Translations under genes and position numbers: made by a program
Origin: SIG351 sp045627045
Lineage (GTDB): Bacteria > Bacillota > Clostridia > HGM11327
Length of the DNA stretch: 36,094 nucleotides
Assembly: GCA_045627045.1 (NCBI GenBank)
Contig: JAZQMY010000019.1
Location: 1-36,094, forward strand
Direction of reading: 5' to 3'
Shown here: positions 7,497-16,066 of the stretch, in pieces
How positions within the stretch are numbered: the stretch's first letter is position 1
How the letters are laid out: each line of letters starts with the position of its first letter
Notes under the pieces: generated by a model
The model's database searches: none
Told to the model about the DNA's origin: nothing
Seen by the model: the letters and a program-made list of their open reading frames with translations, nothing else

Positions 7497-7961
7497 ATGC
7501 TTTATACGGGAAATGAACTGAAAAAAATACTCAGGCAGCTGATTGTATTTGTGGTGATTGATATTGCGGTTCTTGCGGCAGGACTTATCCTTTCGTTCAA
7601 TATCGGGCTCAATCAGAGCAAATATACAGGCACGGCGCTTGTGTGCGTTACGGTATTTCTCTTTATATTCATACTGGGAAACTTTGTTCTCCCAGTGGTA
7701 CATTACTATAAGTATCTTATGGAGATATTTACAGGCAGATATACGGAAAGAACGGGTATTGTGAAGAGTCTCGGCGAGAAGCCTGTTTATAAGGATAACA
7801 AAAATTATTATTATGAAGTCGATATTGATATCGGCGATGACAAGTGTGCGCTTTATCTTTATGATGCGAACCTGAATGACATTCCTTTTTCAGTCGGAGA
7901 CAGGATAACGGTTACGGCGTGCGAAAATTATATGGTAAAGGTCAGAAAAGAAAATGAATGA
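7497..7961 (+). CDS. Small two-helix membrane protein with beta-rich soluble tail
   Basis: A 154-residue protein, not recognised. There are two hydrophobic helices (about residues 14-34 and 46-67). The ~85-residue soluble part is rich in beta strands, including YYYEVDIDIGDDKCALYLYD and FSVGDRITVTACENYMVKV, reading like a small OB- or SH3-like barrel as in membrane-anchored NfeD-type proteins. The similarity is only in style. AAAGGAA stands before the ATG. It overlaps the DUF512 gene by 8 bases, so translation of the two is probably coupled, and it is 15 bases behind paralogue B. Confidence 0.7.
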   Translation: MLYTGNELKKILRQLIVFVVIDIAVLAAGLILSFNIGLNQSKYTGTALVCVTVFLFIFILGNFVLPVVHYYKYLMEIFTGRYTERTGIVKSLGEKPVYKDNKNYYYEVDIDIGDDKCALYLYDANLNDIPFSVGDRITVTACENYMVKVRKENE

Positions 7962-9288
7962 ATTAAAGGTTACGGTCAGTGCGGTTGATAAAGACAGTAT
8001 TGCAGAGGAGCTCGGAATCGAAGTCGGTGACGTGCTCATCGGAATCAACGGAAGAGAAGTACTTGACCTGCTTGACTATATGGATCTTCAGCTTTCGGAA
8101 AAGATGAAGGTTGAGATGGAAAAGCCTGACGGTGAAAGATGGGTATATGATGTTGAAAAGGAAGCGTATGAGGATTTAGGGCTAACGTTTGAGCCCAATC
8201 TAATGTCAAAGCCGAGAGCCTGCAAGAATAAATGTATGTTCTGCTTCATAGATCAGGCGGCTCCGGATATGAGAGAGACAATATATTTCAAGGATGATGA
8301 CTGGAGACTCTCTTATCTTTACGGAAATTATGTCACGATGACAAACGTATCCGATGAAGAGCTTGACAGAATATGCGAGAGACATTATTCACCGCTTTTC
8401 CTTTCGATACATACGATGAGACCTGAATTGAGAGTGAAGATGATGAAGAACCCCAATGCAGGCAATATTATCAAGGTACTTGACAAATTCAGAGAAAATG
8501 ATATAATGCTGAATTGCCAGTTCGTTCTTTGCCCCGGAGTGAATGACGGAGAAGAACTTGAATATTCTCTTTCGAAAATATACGAATATATAGATAACGT
8601 TGACTCGGTTGCGGTTGTTCCGGTGGGGCTGACGAAGTTCAGAAACGGTCTTGAGCCGCTTCGCGAATACACTCACGACGAAGCATTCGATGTTCTTCTG
8701 ACCGTTCATCGTTGGCAGGACAAGGCACTCAGGGAGCACGGAAGAAGATTTGTTTTTGCATCGGATGAATTCTATATCAAAGCGGATCATCCGGTACCGG
8801 ATTTTGATGCACTTGAGGACTTTTCGCAGATCGAGAACGGCGTAGGACTTATCACGCAGTTTGCGGAGGAATTTGCTTCTGCATTAGAGGATGAGAAATA
8901 TGCTGATGCAAAGAGCCCGTACAAGAAAATAGTGATCGCAACGGGCGCTTCGGCTTATGAATTCATGAAAGATATAGCAGAGGTGGCGGGAGAGGCATTC
9001 GGCACCGATATCGACGTGATAAAGGTCGAGAACGATTACTTCGGAAGAAGCATAACTGTTACGGGACTCCTCACAGGACAGGATATTCTCAAGGCACTGA
9101 AGGCATACGGCAAGCCTGCTGATGCGGTGCTCCTTGCCGAGGCGATGTTCAGGAATGCAACGGAGGATTTCCTTGACAAAATGACACTTTCGGAGCTCTC
9201 CTCGAAAGCCGGAATGAAAATTGTAAAAACACCGGTTGACGGCGCTTGCTTCATTGAAGCTGTGCTCGGAAAAAGCAAATTCAAATGA
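7954..9288 (+). CDS. DUF512 family protein: PDZ-like domain plus radical-SAM-type Fe-S domain
   Basis: A 444-residue protein of the DUF512 family, widespread in Clostridia and cyanobacteria and of unknown reaction. Residues 1-65 form a PDZ-like domain (SIAEELGIEVGDVLIGINGR). Next comes a cysteine cluster CKNKCMFCFID (~residues 90-100), spaced CX3CX2C as in radical SAM enzymes, then a barrel-like stretch with FLSIHTMRPELR, CQFVLCPGVNDGEEL and VAVVPVGLTKFR. The last ~150 residues (from FASDEFY) are the DUF512 part itself, ending VDGACFIEAVLGKSKFK. The gene lies 44 bases before der, then plsY; I recall this neighbourhood in other Clostridia, where a link to ribosome or membrane biogenesis has been suspected but not shown. 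Start ATG overlaps the previous gene; no strong ribosome site, consistent with coupling. Confidence 0.9.
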   Translation: MNELKVTVSAVDKDSIAEELGIEVGDVLIGINGREVLDLLDYMDLQLSEKMKVEMEKPDGERWVYDVEKEAYEDLGLTFEPNLMSKPRACKNKCMFCFIDQAAPDMRETIYFKDDDWRLSYLYGNYVTMTNVSDEELDRICERHYSPLFLSIHTMRPELRVKMMKNPNAGNIIKVLDKFRENDIMLNCQFVLCPGVNDGEELEYSLSKIYEYIDNVDSVAVVPVGLTKFRNGLEPLREYTHDEAFDVLLTVHRWQDKALREHGRRFVFASDEFYIKADHPVPDFDALEDFSQIENGVGLITQFAEEFASALEDEKYADAKSPYKKIVIATGASAYEFMKDIAEVAGEAFGTDIDVIKVENDYFGRSITVTGLLTGQDILKALKAYGKPADAVLLAEAMFRNATEDFLDKMTLSELSSKAGMKIVKTPVDGACFIEAVLGKSKFK

Positions 9289-9332
9289 AAACAATAACGA
9301 AAATTAACTAATCAGAAAGACAGGATAAAACA

Positions 9333-10649
9333 TTGAAACCAATAGTAGCAATAGTCGGTCGCCCGAACGTAGGAAAATCGGCTTTATTCAATCAGATAAT
9401 AAACAGGAGACTTTCCATAGTACACGATACTCCCGGAGTTACAAGAGACAGAATCTACGCTGATGCGGAATGGCTCGGCAGAAAGTTCACACTTGTGGAT
9501 ACTGGCGGCCTTGAGCCTTATTCAAAGGAAGTAATTCCTACTCTTATGAGACAGCAGACGGAAATAGCAGTGGATGTTGCAACGGTAATCATCTTTGTGG
9601 TTGATGCAACTGCAGGAATGCTTGCAAGCGACATTCAGGTTGCCGAAATGCTCCGTAAGTCAAAGAAGCCTGTGATCCTCTGCGTTAACAAGGTCGACAA
9701 CGAGGAAACGGAAATAGCACAGTACGAGTTCTATAACCTTGATATCGGCGATCCTTTTGCCGTATCTGCACTTCACAAGAGAGGCCTTGGCGACCTTCTC
9801 GATGAGGTTATAAGCTATTTTCCTGAAGAAGAGGAAGAATCAGGCGATGATAAGCCTATAAGGGTAGCAATTCTCGGCAGACCTAATGCAGGAAAATCAT
9901 CATTTGTGAATTCACTTCTCGGAAATGACAGAGTGCTTGTATCGGATATCCCGGGAACAACAAGAGACTCCGTAGATACTCCCTTTGAGTACAACGGCAG
10001 AAAATACATACTTGTTGATACTGCCGGTCTTACAAGAAAACGTAGTATAAACGATGACATTGATTATTACAGCTCACTCAGATCCTTTGCGGCGGCAGAC
10101 AGAGCTGATATCGGCGTGATAATGGTTGATGCCGACAGAGGTGTTGCAGAGCAGGATGCAAAGATAACGGGACTTCTTCATGATGCAGGCAAGCCGTCTG
10201 TACTCGTACTCAATAAGTGGGATCTTGTTGAAAAGGACACAAATACGTTTGAGGAGTACAAGAAGGACCTTTACAATACACTCAGCTTTGTGCAGTATTC
10301 ACCCTGCGTGGCAATTTCCGCAAAAACGGGACAGAGAGTAAAGAGTGTAATGGATCTCGTTGAGAAAGTGTACGATCAGTCCACAAAGAGAATCACAACA
10401 GGTCTTCTCAACGATGCCATCCGTGAGGCCACAACACTTACTGAGCCTCCTACGAAGAACGGCAGACAGCTCAAGATTTATTTTGCAACACAGGTCGCTG
10501 TTCAGCCGCCGACGTTTGTGCTTTCAGTCAACAGTACAGATTTGTTCCACTTCTCTTATGAGAGATTTATAATCAACCATCTCAGAAGAACGTTCAATTT
10601 TGATATGGTTCCGATTAAAATAATACCCAAGGGCAAAGGCGACGAATAA
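9333..10649 (+). CDS. der: Ribosome biogenesis GTPase Der (EngA)
   Basis: A 438-residue double GTPase needed for 50S subunit maturation. The first G domain has the Walker A GRPNVGKS (residues 8-15), DTPGVTRD, DTGG and NKVD. The second, from about residue 175, has GRPNAGKS, DIPGTTRD, DTAGL and NKWD. The C-terminal KH-like domain follows, with FVLSVNSTDLFHFSYERFI. Length and order are standard. The start is TTG at 9333 behind CAGGAT; the protein begins MKPIVAIVGRPN, the usual family start. plsY starts 2 bases after the stop, so they share a transcript. Confidence 0.97.
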   Translation: MKPIVAIVGRPNVGKSALFNQIINRRLSIVHDTPGVTRDRIYADAEWLGRKFTLVDTGGLEPYSKEVIPTLMRQQTEIAVDVATVIIFVVDATAGMLASDIQVAEMLRKSKKPVILCVNKVDNEETEIAQYEFYNLDIGDPFAVSALHKRGLGDLLDEVISYFPEEEEESGDDKPIRVAILGRPNAGKSSFVNSLLGNDRVLVSDIPGTTRDSVDTPFEYNGRKYILVDTAGLTRKRSINDDIDYYSSLRSFAAADRADIGVIMVDADRGVAEQDAKITGLLHDAGKPSVLVLNKWDLVEKDTNTFEEYKKDLYNTLSFVQYSPCVAISAKTGQRVKSVMDLVEKVYDQSTKRITTGLLNDAIREATTLTEPPTKNGRQLKIYFATQVAVQPPTFVLSVNSTDLFHFSYERFIINHLRRTFNFDMVPIKIIPKGKGDE

Positions 10650-10651
10650 AT

Positions 10652-11338
10652 ATGATTTTACGTTTCTTTTTCGATGCAATAATCGGATACCTTCTCGGTT
10701 CGATTTCACCTGCGTTCCTGATAGGCAAGCTCGTTAAGGGCGTGGATATAAGAGAGCATGGAAGCGGAAACCTCGGCAGCACGAATGCGCTCAGGGTGCT
10801 GGGCGTAGTTCCTGCATTGCTTACGTTTATTGTTGATGCATCAAAAGGATTTTTTGCCATATGGATATCTGATCTGATTTTTTCGGGCGAATTCTCGGGA
10901 TATGAGGATATTGCGAAGATCGTAAGCGGATTGGCAGTCATCCTCGGTCACAGCTACCCGTTCTACCTTAAATTCAAGGGCGGAAAGGGAATAGCGACCG
11001 CTTTCGGAATTGCGTGCTATCTTAATCCCTTCGGTGCAGTGTGTCTGCTGCTGATCGAGTGGATTGTGGTGCTTTCATCGGGCTATGTTTCACTTGCTTC
11101 GATGATTTGCAGTGCCATGTTTCCTGTTGCGGTAAACCTTTTTCACCTGAAAAAGCACGCTCCGAATATTTTCATCTGGGCTATGTGCCTGCTGATAGGC
11201 GGAATAGCGGTGATAAGGCATATACCAAACATCAAGAGACTCATCAGGGGCGAGGAAAACAAATTCAAACTCAAAGACCGCAAAGAGGAAGAATCAGTTT
11301 TACAACAGAATGACAGCAAAAAGAACGGAGAAAAATAA
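10652..11338 (+). CDS. plsY: Glycerol-3-phosphate acyltransferase PlsY
   Basis: PlsY transfers an acyl group from acyl-phosphate to glycerol-3-phosphate, the first step of phospholipid synthesis, in the inner membrane. Family landmarks: GYLLGSISPAFLIGKL at the N-terminus, the catalytic loop HGSGNLGSTNALR, and the acyl-phosphate loop FYLKFKGGKGIATAFG. Five or so membrane helices are visible and the length (228) is slightly above the usual ~200 because of a charged tail. It directly follows der and its stop shares a base with the next start (TAATG), so all three are translationally linked. The der-plsY pairing is common in Clostridia. Confidence 0.95.
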   Translation: MILRFFFDAIIGYLLGSISPAFLIGKLVKGVDIREHGSGNLGSTNALRVLGVVPALLTFIVDASKGFFAIWISDLIFSGEFSGYEDIAKIVSGLAVILGHSYPFYLKFKGGKGIATAFGIACYLNPFGAVCLLLIEWIVVLSSGYVSLASMICSAMFPVAVNLFHLKKHAPNIFIWAMCLLIGGIAVIRHIPNIKRLIRGEENKFKLKDRKEEESVLQQNDSKKNGEK

Positions 11339-11877
11339 TGAGTACATTAAACACAAATGATAATCAGAACAACACTGATGTTTTGAAGAAATACAAAAGG
11401 CAGGAAACATTATTCAAGATAGGAAGAACGGCACTTTTTGTTGTGTTCGGCTTTACTGTAATGAATATGATTTTCATGCTGATGGGAAGCAACAGACTTC
11501 TTGTTTATTCGGCACAGCTGCCGTTGTATTTTACAAGCATGGCTTATTCAAACATTGCTGATGAAGGCGAATGGATATTCACGCTTTTGTACATACTTGC
11601 AGGAGCGGCACTTGTTTCACCGTACCTGATACTCGGTTTGCTCACAAAAAACAAAAAGAAGCTGATAGTTGCTTCGGTAGTATGTATGTTTATTGACTGC
11701 TTCTTTATGTTCATGTTCGGATTCTTTTATTATCCTGTTCTGCAGATCGTGCTCACAATAGCTTTCTTTGCACTGTTTATAGCGGCAGGATTTGCAGAGG
11801 AAAAAATGAGAGAGCTCAATACCCCCAGAAAGAGAAAAAAGGCAGTAAAGGCACAGACGGTAAAAAAGGACAGATAA
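11338..11877 (+). CDS. Four-helix membrane protein of unknown function (paralogue 1)
   Basis: A 179-residue integral membrane protein, not recognised. A hydrophilic N-terminus ends with KKYKRQETLFKIGRTALFVV and is followed by about four helices (near residues 30-50, 76-100, 108-125, 127-150), with a very basic tail rich in Lys and Arg. The start overlaps the plsY stop by one base. The neighbouring gene encodes a protein of the same plan: a short soluble lead ending in a (K/N)-x-x-x-x-x-x-x-(R) segment, helix 1 containing FT-x-(M/L)N, a midsection of alternating loops, then two close helices. This suggests a duplicated pair. Confidence 0.75.
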   Translation: MSTLNTNDNQNNTDVLKKYKRQETLFKIGRTALFVVFGFTVMNMIFMLMGSNRLLVYSAQLPLYFTSMAYSNIADEGEWIFTLLYILAGAALVSPYLILGLLTKNKKKLIVASVVCMFIDCFFMFMFGFFYYPVLQIVLTIAFFALFIAAGFAEEKMRELNTPRKRKKAVKAQTVKKDR

Positions 11878-11921
11878 AAGCCTTTTTTAAATAAATCAGC
11901 TGAAACAGCACGGAGGAATGT

Positions 11922-12572
11922 ATTATTAGTATTTTTTCACCCGGCGAAAACTACAAGCCGAATGTCACGAATTGGGAAAGACTGTATAATTCAGCACGAA
12001 ATGTGTTGATAATAATGGTCGCATTTACTGCACTGAACATAGCACTGGAAATGCTTGGCGCAGGAATATATATGCTCTTTTCTGTTTTTACAAGCTACTT
12101 TTTCGGTTATATGTCATCGATAAGCTTTTTCAGACCGGATCTCTGGGAAGAATTCGGCATCATAGGAGAATATGCAAGAATGGATGGCATTGTCGATATC
12201 GTTATCTCGGTAATTCTGCTTGTACCGTTCCTCCTGAGCTATATTTTTTCAAAGGATCACAGAGGCTGGCTGGTTGTCGGACTGTTATTCTGTATTCTTG
12301 ATTTCATAATGATGTTTATTCTTGTGGAAATAAATGCAGGCATGATTCTCGATATCATTGCTCATATTTTTGTTTCCGTTGAGCTGATTGCGGGAATCAT
12401 CGCAGGCAAGAGGCTTTCGATGAAGTATTCCGTTGAGATGGATGAAGCTCCGTTTTCAGAAAATCAGACGGTAATTCCCGAGGAAGAGCCTCACCATGAA
12501 ACAGATGACGAGGAGCCTCAGACCGAAATTGAAGATGGCACAACGGAAAACGCCGATAATGACGGTATTTAA
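11922..12572 (+). CDS. Four-helix membrane protein (paralogue 2), apparent ATT start
   Basis: About 216 residues if started at ATT 11922. The in-frame sequence before the first conventional start (GTG 12003) has no stop and encodes SIFSPGENYKPNVTNWERLY followed by NSARNVLIIMV. It fits the lead and first helix of paralogue 1, whereas starting at 12003 would cut helix 1. No ATG, GTG or TTG lies in frame between the upstream stop (11901) and 12003. A strong GGAGG (11912-11916) stands 5 bases before ATT 11922 and 8 before ATT 11925. The ATG at 11918 is out of frame and meets a stop after three codons. A mutated ATG or a sequencing error are alternatives. The protein has four helices and an acidic tail (EEEPHHETDDEEPQTE). 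Function unknown; last gene of the cluster. Confidence 0.7.
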   Translation: MISIFSPGENYKPNVTNWERLYNSARNVLIIMVAFTALNIALEMLGAGIYMLFSVFTSYFFGYMSSISFFRPDLWEEFGIIGEYARMDGIVDIVISVILLVPFLLSYIFSKDHRGWLVVGLLFCILDFIMMFILVEINAGMILDIIAHIFVSVELIAGIIAGKRLSMKYSVEMDEAPFSENQTVIPEEEPHHETDDEEPQTEIEDGTTENADNDGI

Positions 12573-12584
12573 AGGGTTTGCCTA

Positions 12585-12613
12585 TTGACAATAAATCAGA
12601 TTTGTGGTATAAT
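12585..12613 (+). promoter_or_regulatory. Consensus promoter of the ileS T-box unit
   Basis: TTGACA (12585-12590), 17 bases, then TATAAT (12608-12613) preceded by TGG. Both hexamers are perfect and the -10 is extended. It directly precedes the T-box leader, with the expected start near 12620. Confidence 0.92.
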
Positions 12614-12619
12614 TCCCGT

Positions 12620-12867
12620 GAAATGCGATGAAAGGGACAAGTCGGCAGAGAAAAGAGCTTCAAGCGAGTGATCGGCAGGTGTAAAGGATCACAGGCTTCT
12701 TTCTGACGGTATCACCCGGGAGCAGTCGGCTGAAATTATCAAGTAAGCAAGAACGTGTGCACACGTTACAGTGCGAAAGAGGGGCTCTCAATGCCCGAAG
12801 CGTGGTGGTACCACGGACTTCTTTGTAAGTTCGTCCCGCAGAAATATTTTTTCTGCGGGATTTTTTT
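12620..12867 (+). promoter_or_regulatory. T-box leader controlling ileS (isoleucine, AUC specifier)
   Basis: A leader RNA that reads uncharged tRNA-Ile. Stem I is built by CAGAGAAAAGAGC pairing with GCTTCTTTCTG, capped by an inner GTGATC/GATCAC hairpin with loop containing GGTGTAAAG. On its 3' side the specifier loop has GGTATCACC, giving specifier AUC (12711-12713) followed by a purine, i.e. isoleucine. The T-box/antiterminator is GCGTGGTGGTACCACGG (about 12800-12816), whose UGGU can pair with the ACCA end of tRNA-Ile. A strong terminator ends the leader. Uncharged tRNA-Ile should therefore switch on ileS, the next gene. Confidence 0.93.
12834..12867 (+). terminator. T-box attenuator terminator
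   Basis: TCCCGCAGAAA (12834-12844) pairs with TTTCTGCGGGA (12850-12860), followed by seven T. It is mutually exclusive with the antiterminator just upstream and lies about 40 bases before ileS. Confidence 0.93.
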
Positions 12868-12905
12868 AATTTATAAATAACATTTACGGAAGGAATATAA
12901 ATAAT

Positions 12906-15900
12906 ATGGCTGAGTTTAAGAATCTTTCAAACGATGTTAAAAGCAGTGAAGCGGCAGTAGCTGAATACTGGGACAAAATAGACATCCTTAAGAGAACAGT
13001 CGATGACAGGGAAGGTCACGAAAGATTTATTTTCTTTGAAGGACCGCCGACGGCAAACGGTCGCCCCGGTATCCATCACGTTATGGCAAGAGCACTCAAG
13101 GATGCTATCTGCCGTTACAAGACGATGGAAAACTATCAGGTAAAGCGTAAGGCAGGCTGGGATACACACGGTCTTCCTGTTGAAATAGAAGTTGAGAAGA
13201 AGCTCGGACTTCATGACAAGAACGGAATCGAAGAGTACGGTATCGAAGATTTCTGCGAAAAGTGCAGAGAATCCGTATTTGAGTACGAGGGTATGTGGAG
13301 AAATATGACCAAGAGAATGGCATATCTTATTGACCTTGAGCATCCGTACATCACTCTTGATAATAATTATATTGAATCTGCTTGGTGGGCTCTTGATAAG
13401 TTCAACAAGGCAGGCCTTATGTATGAAGGTCACAAGATTCTTCCTTACTGCACACGCTGCGGTACGGGTCTTGCTTCTCACGAGGTAGCACAGGGCTACA
13501 AAGAGATAAAGACAACATCTGTTACGGTCAAGTTCAAGAGAAAGGATGCAGATGAGTATTTCCTCGTATGGACAACAACACCGTGGACACTCCCGTCAAA
13601 TACCGCTCTTACTGTTCATCCTGACGTAACTTACGTTAAGGTAATTAAGGACGGCACAACATATTACCTCTGCAAGGACCTCTGCAAGAAGGTTCTCGGC
13701 GATGAATATGAGATAATCAGCGAATGCAAGGGTAAGGATCTTGAGTATATCGAATACGAGCAGATGATGCCTTGGGTTAAGGCAGATAAGAAGGCATTCT
13801 ATGTAACTTGTGCTGATTATGTTACTACCGAAGACGGTACCGGTATCGTTCATACAGCCGGCGCTTTCGGTGACGACGACTATTCAACCTGCCGCAGATA
13901 TAATCTTCCTATTCTTCAGCCTGTTGCTGAAAACGGTAAGTTTACAGAAACACCGTGGAAGGGCAAGTTCGTTATGGATGCAGATCCTGACGTAATTGAA
14001 TGGCTCATCGAGAACGGCAAGCTCTTCAAGAAGGAAAAGATCGTTCATAACTATCCTCACTGCTGGAGATGCGGCACACCGCTTCTTTACTATGCAAAGC
14101 CGAGCTGGTACATCCAGATGACAAAGCTCAAGGATCAGCTCGTTGCAAACAACAACACAGTTGAGTGGTATCCACCGTATGTCGGCGAGGGCAGATTCGG
14201 TAACTGGATCGCCAACGTTAACGACTGGGCTATTTCAAGAAGCCGTTATTGGGGCACACCTCTTAACATATGGCGCTGCGAATGCGGCAATTACGAGACA
14301 ATAGGTTCAAGAAAGGAACTCGCTGAAAAGGCTATTGAAGAGGTGGACGAAAAGACAGTTGAGCTTCACAGACCTTATGTTGATCAGATACACATCAAGT
14401 GTCCGTGCTGCGGAAAGCCTATGACAAGAGTCAAGGACGTTATCGACTGCTGGTTTGACAGTGGTATGATGCCTTTCGCACAGCACCATTATCCTTTTGA
14501 AAACAAAGAAAAGTTCGACGAGCTCTATCCTGCAGACTTCATCTGCGAAGGTATCGACCAGACAAGAGGCTGGTTCTACTCACTTATGGCTATTTCAACG
14601 TTCATAATGGGCAGATCACCTTACAAGAGAGTTCTTGTTAATGATCTCCTTCTTGACAAGGACGGCATGAAGATGTCCAAGTCAAAGGGCAATACAGTCA
14701 ATCCGTTTGAAATGTTTGATAAGTACGGTGCTGACTCACTCCGTTGGTATCTCTACTACGTTTCACCGGCATGGCAGCCGACAAGATTCGATGAACAGGG
14801 CGGACTCAAGGAAATCACAGGCAAGTTCTTCATGACGATCAAGAACGTTTACAGCTTCTTTGCAATGTATGCAAATATGGATAAGCTTGATCCGAGAGAA
14901 TTCTTTGTTGATTATAAGGACAGACCTGAAATCGATAAGTGGATGCTTTCAAGATTGAACAGCCTTATCAAGTACGTTCGTGAGTCACTCGATGCATTTG
15001 ACCTTACAAAGGCAGTAAGAGAGATTCAGAATTTCGTAACAGAGGATCTTTCAAACTGGTACATCAGACGTTGCAGAAGACGTTTCTGGGCTTCAGAGAT
15101 AGATGATGATAAGAAGGCAGTTTACAATACAACATATGAAGTGTTGAAGACACTCGCACAGCTCATTGCTCCTATGGCTCCTTTCTTCTCAGAAGAACTT
15201 TACAGAACACTTACTGACGAAGAATCAGTTCACCTCAGTATGTATCCTGAAGTAAATGAGCAGCTTATCGACAAGACACTTGAGGACAGAATGAACACAG
15301 TAACAACGATCGTTACAATGGGCAGAGCACTTCGTGAGAAGGTCAAGCTCAAGGTTCGTCAGCCGCTCTCACACGTTATGCTTGACGGCAAGTATGCCGA
15401 GAAGCTCAGTGGACTTGAGCCGCTCATCATGGAAGAGCTCAATGTCAAGGATGTTGTGTTCGTAGGCGAAATGTCTGATTATATCAACTACACACTCAAG
15501 CCGAACTTCAGAGTTGTAGGCGCAAAGGTCGGAAAGAATATGGGTGCTTTCGGCAAGGCTCTTCAGAGCGTTGATGCACTTTCACTCATTTCAGCCGTTG
15601 CAGATGGCGGCAGCTACAAGTTTGACCTCAACGGAACTGAATTCAATGCAGTTGAAGAAGATATCCAGATTCAGTATACTGTTAAGGATGGCTTCGACAT
15701 GATCATGGAGAACAACTTCATCGTTCTTCTTGATACAAAGCTTACTCCTGAGCTTATCGAAGAAGGTCTCCTCAGAGAGCTTCTCAGCAAGGTTCAGAAC
15801 ACGAGAAAGACAACAGGCTTTGATGTCAACGATACAATCAAGCTCTATGTTGAAGGCGACGAAGAAGTTATGGCTATGGTAAATAAATTCAATGATTATA

Positions 15901-16010
15901 TCAAGACGGAAGTTCTTGCAACTGATATTATTACATCTGTTGAGGGAACAGAGTTCAACGTTGAAGATATTAACGGCCACGATACGAAGCTTGCAGTTAT
16001 CAAAAACTAA
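12906..16010 (+). CDS. ileS: Isoleucyl-tRNA synthetase, type 2 (IleS2)
   Basis: A 1034-residue class Ia synthetase charging tRNA-Ile in the cytoplasm. The HIGH motif region is GPPTANGRPGIHHVMAR (~residues 46-62) and the KMSKS loop is DGMKMSKSKGN (~residue 590). The editing domain lies between (WTTTPWTLPSNTAL, TGIVHTAGAFGDDDY). Cys clusters CTRCG, CWRCG, CECG and CPCCG are present. The sequence around HIGH and the long C-terminal part are of the eukaryote-like type 2, which in other bacteria is linked to low sensitivity to mupirocin; no test of that here. The C-terminal zinc finger of type 1 is absent. It is controlled by the T-box leader and closed by its own terminator. Start ATG 12906 follows GGAAGGA. 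Confidence 0.97.
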   Translation: MAEFKNLSNDVKSSEAAVAEYWDKIDILKRTVDDREGHERFIFFEGPPTANGRPGIHHVMARALKDAICRYKTMENYQVKRKAGWDTHGLPVEIEVEKKLGLHDKNGIEEYGIEDFCEKCRESVFEYEGMWRNMTKRMAYLIDLEHPYITLDNNYIESAWWALDKFNKAGLMYEGHKILPYCTRCGTGLASHEVAQGYKEIKTTSVTVKFKRKDADEYFLVWTTTPWTLPSNTALTVHPDVTYVKVIKDGTTYYLCKDLCKKVLGDEYEIISECKGKDLEYIEYEQMMPWVKADKKAFYVTCADYVTTEDGTGIVHTAGAFGDDDYSTCRRYNLPILQPVAENGKFTETPWKGKFVMDADPDVIEWLIENGKLFKKEKIVHNYPHCWRCGTPLLYYAKPSWYIQMTKLKDQLVANNNTVEWYPPYVGEGRFGNWIANVNDWAISRSRYWGTPLNIWRCECGNYETIGSRKELAEKAIEEVDEKTVELHRPYVDQIHIKCPCCGKPMTRVKDVIDCWFDSGMMPFAQHHYPFENKEKFDELYPADFICEGIDQTRGWFYSLMAISTFIMGRSPYKRVLVNDLLLDKDGMKMSKSKGNTVNPFEMFDKYGADSLRWYLYYVSPAWQPTRFDEQGGLKEITGKFFMTIKNVYSFFAMYANMDKLDPREFFVDYKDRPEIDKWMLSRLNSLIKYVRESLDAFDLTKAVREIQNFVTEDLSNWYIRRCRRRFWASEIDDDKKAVYNTTYEVLKTLAQLIAPMAPFFSEELYRTLTDEESVHLSMYPEVNEQLIDKTLEDRMNTVTTIVTMGRALREKVKLKVRQPLSHVMLDGKYAEKLSGLEPLIMEELNVKDVVFVGEMSDYINYTLKPNFRVVGAKVGKNMGAFGKALQSVDALSLISAVADGGSYKFDLNGTEFNAVEEDIQIQYTVKDGFDMIMENNFIVLLDTKLTPELIEEGLLRELLSKVQNTRKTTGFDVNDTIKLYVEGDEEVMAMVNKFNDYIKTEVLATDIITSVEGTEFNVEDINGHDTKLAVIKN

Positions 16011-16023
16011 ACTTTCAAAAAAT

Positions 16024-16056
16024 ATCCCTCTGTCTTAATTGACAGAGGGATTTCTT
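16024..16056 (+). terminator. Terminator behind ileS, overlapping the trmO start region
   Basis: ATCCCTCTGTC (16024-16034) pairs with GACAGAGGGAT (16041-16051) around TTAATT, followed by TTCTT. The 3' arm contains GAGGGA, the only Shine-Dalgarno-like sequence near the next gene. Confidence 0.85.
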
Positions 16057-16066
16057 GATAAAAACC

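Noticed and set aside
12003..12572. GTG 12003 as the start of the last gene in the long cluster
   Set aside because: It would cut the first membrane helix, has no ribosome site, and leaves the coding-like sequence 11922-12002 unexplained.
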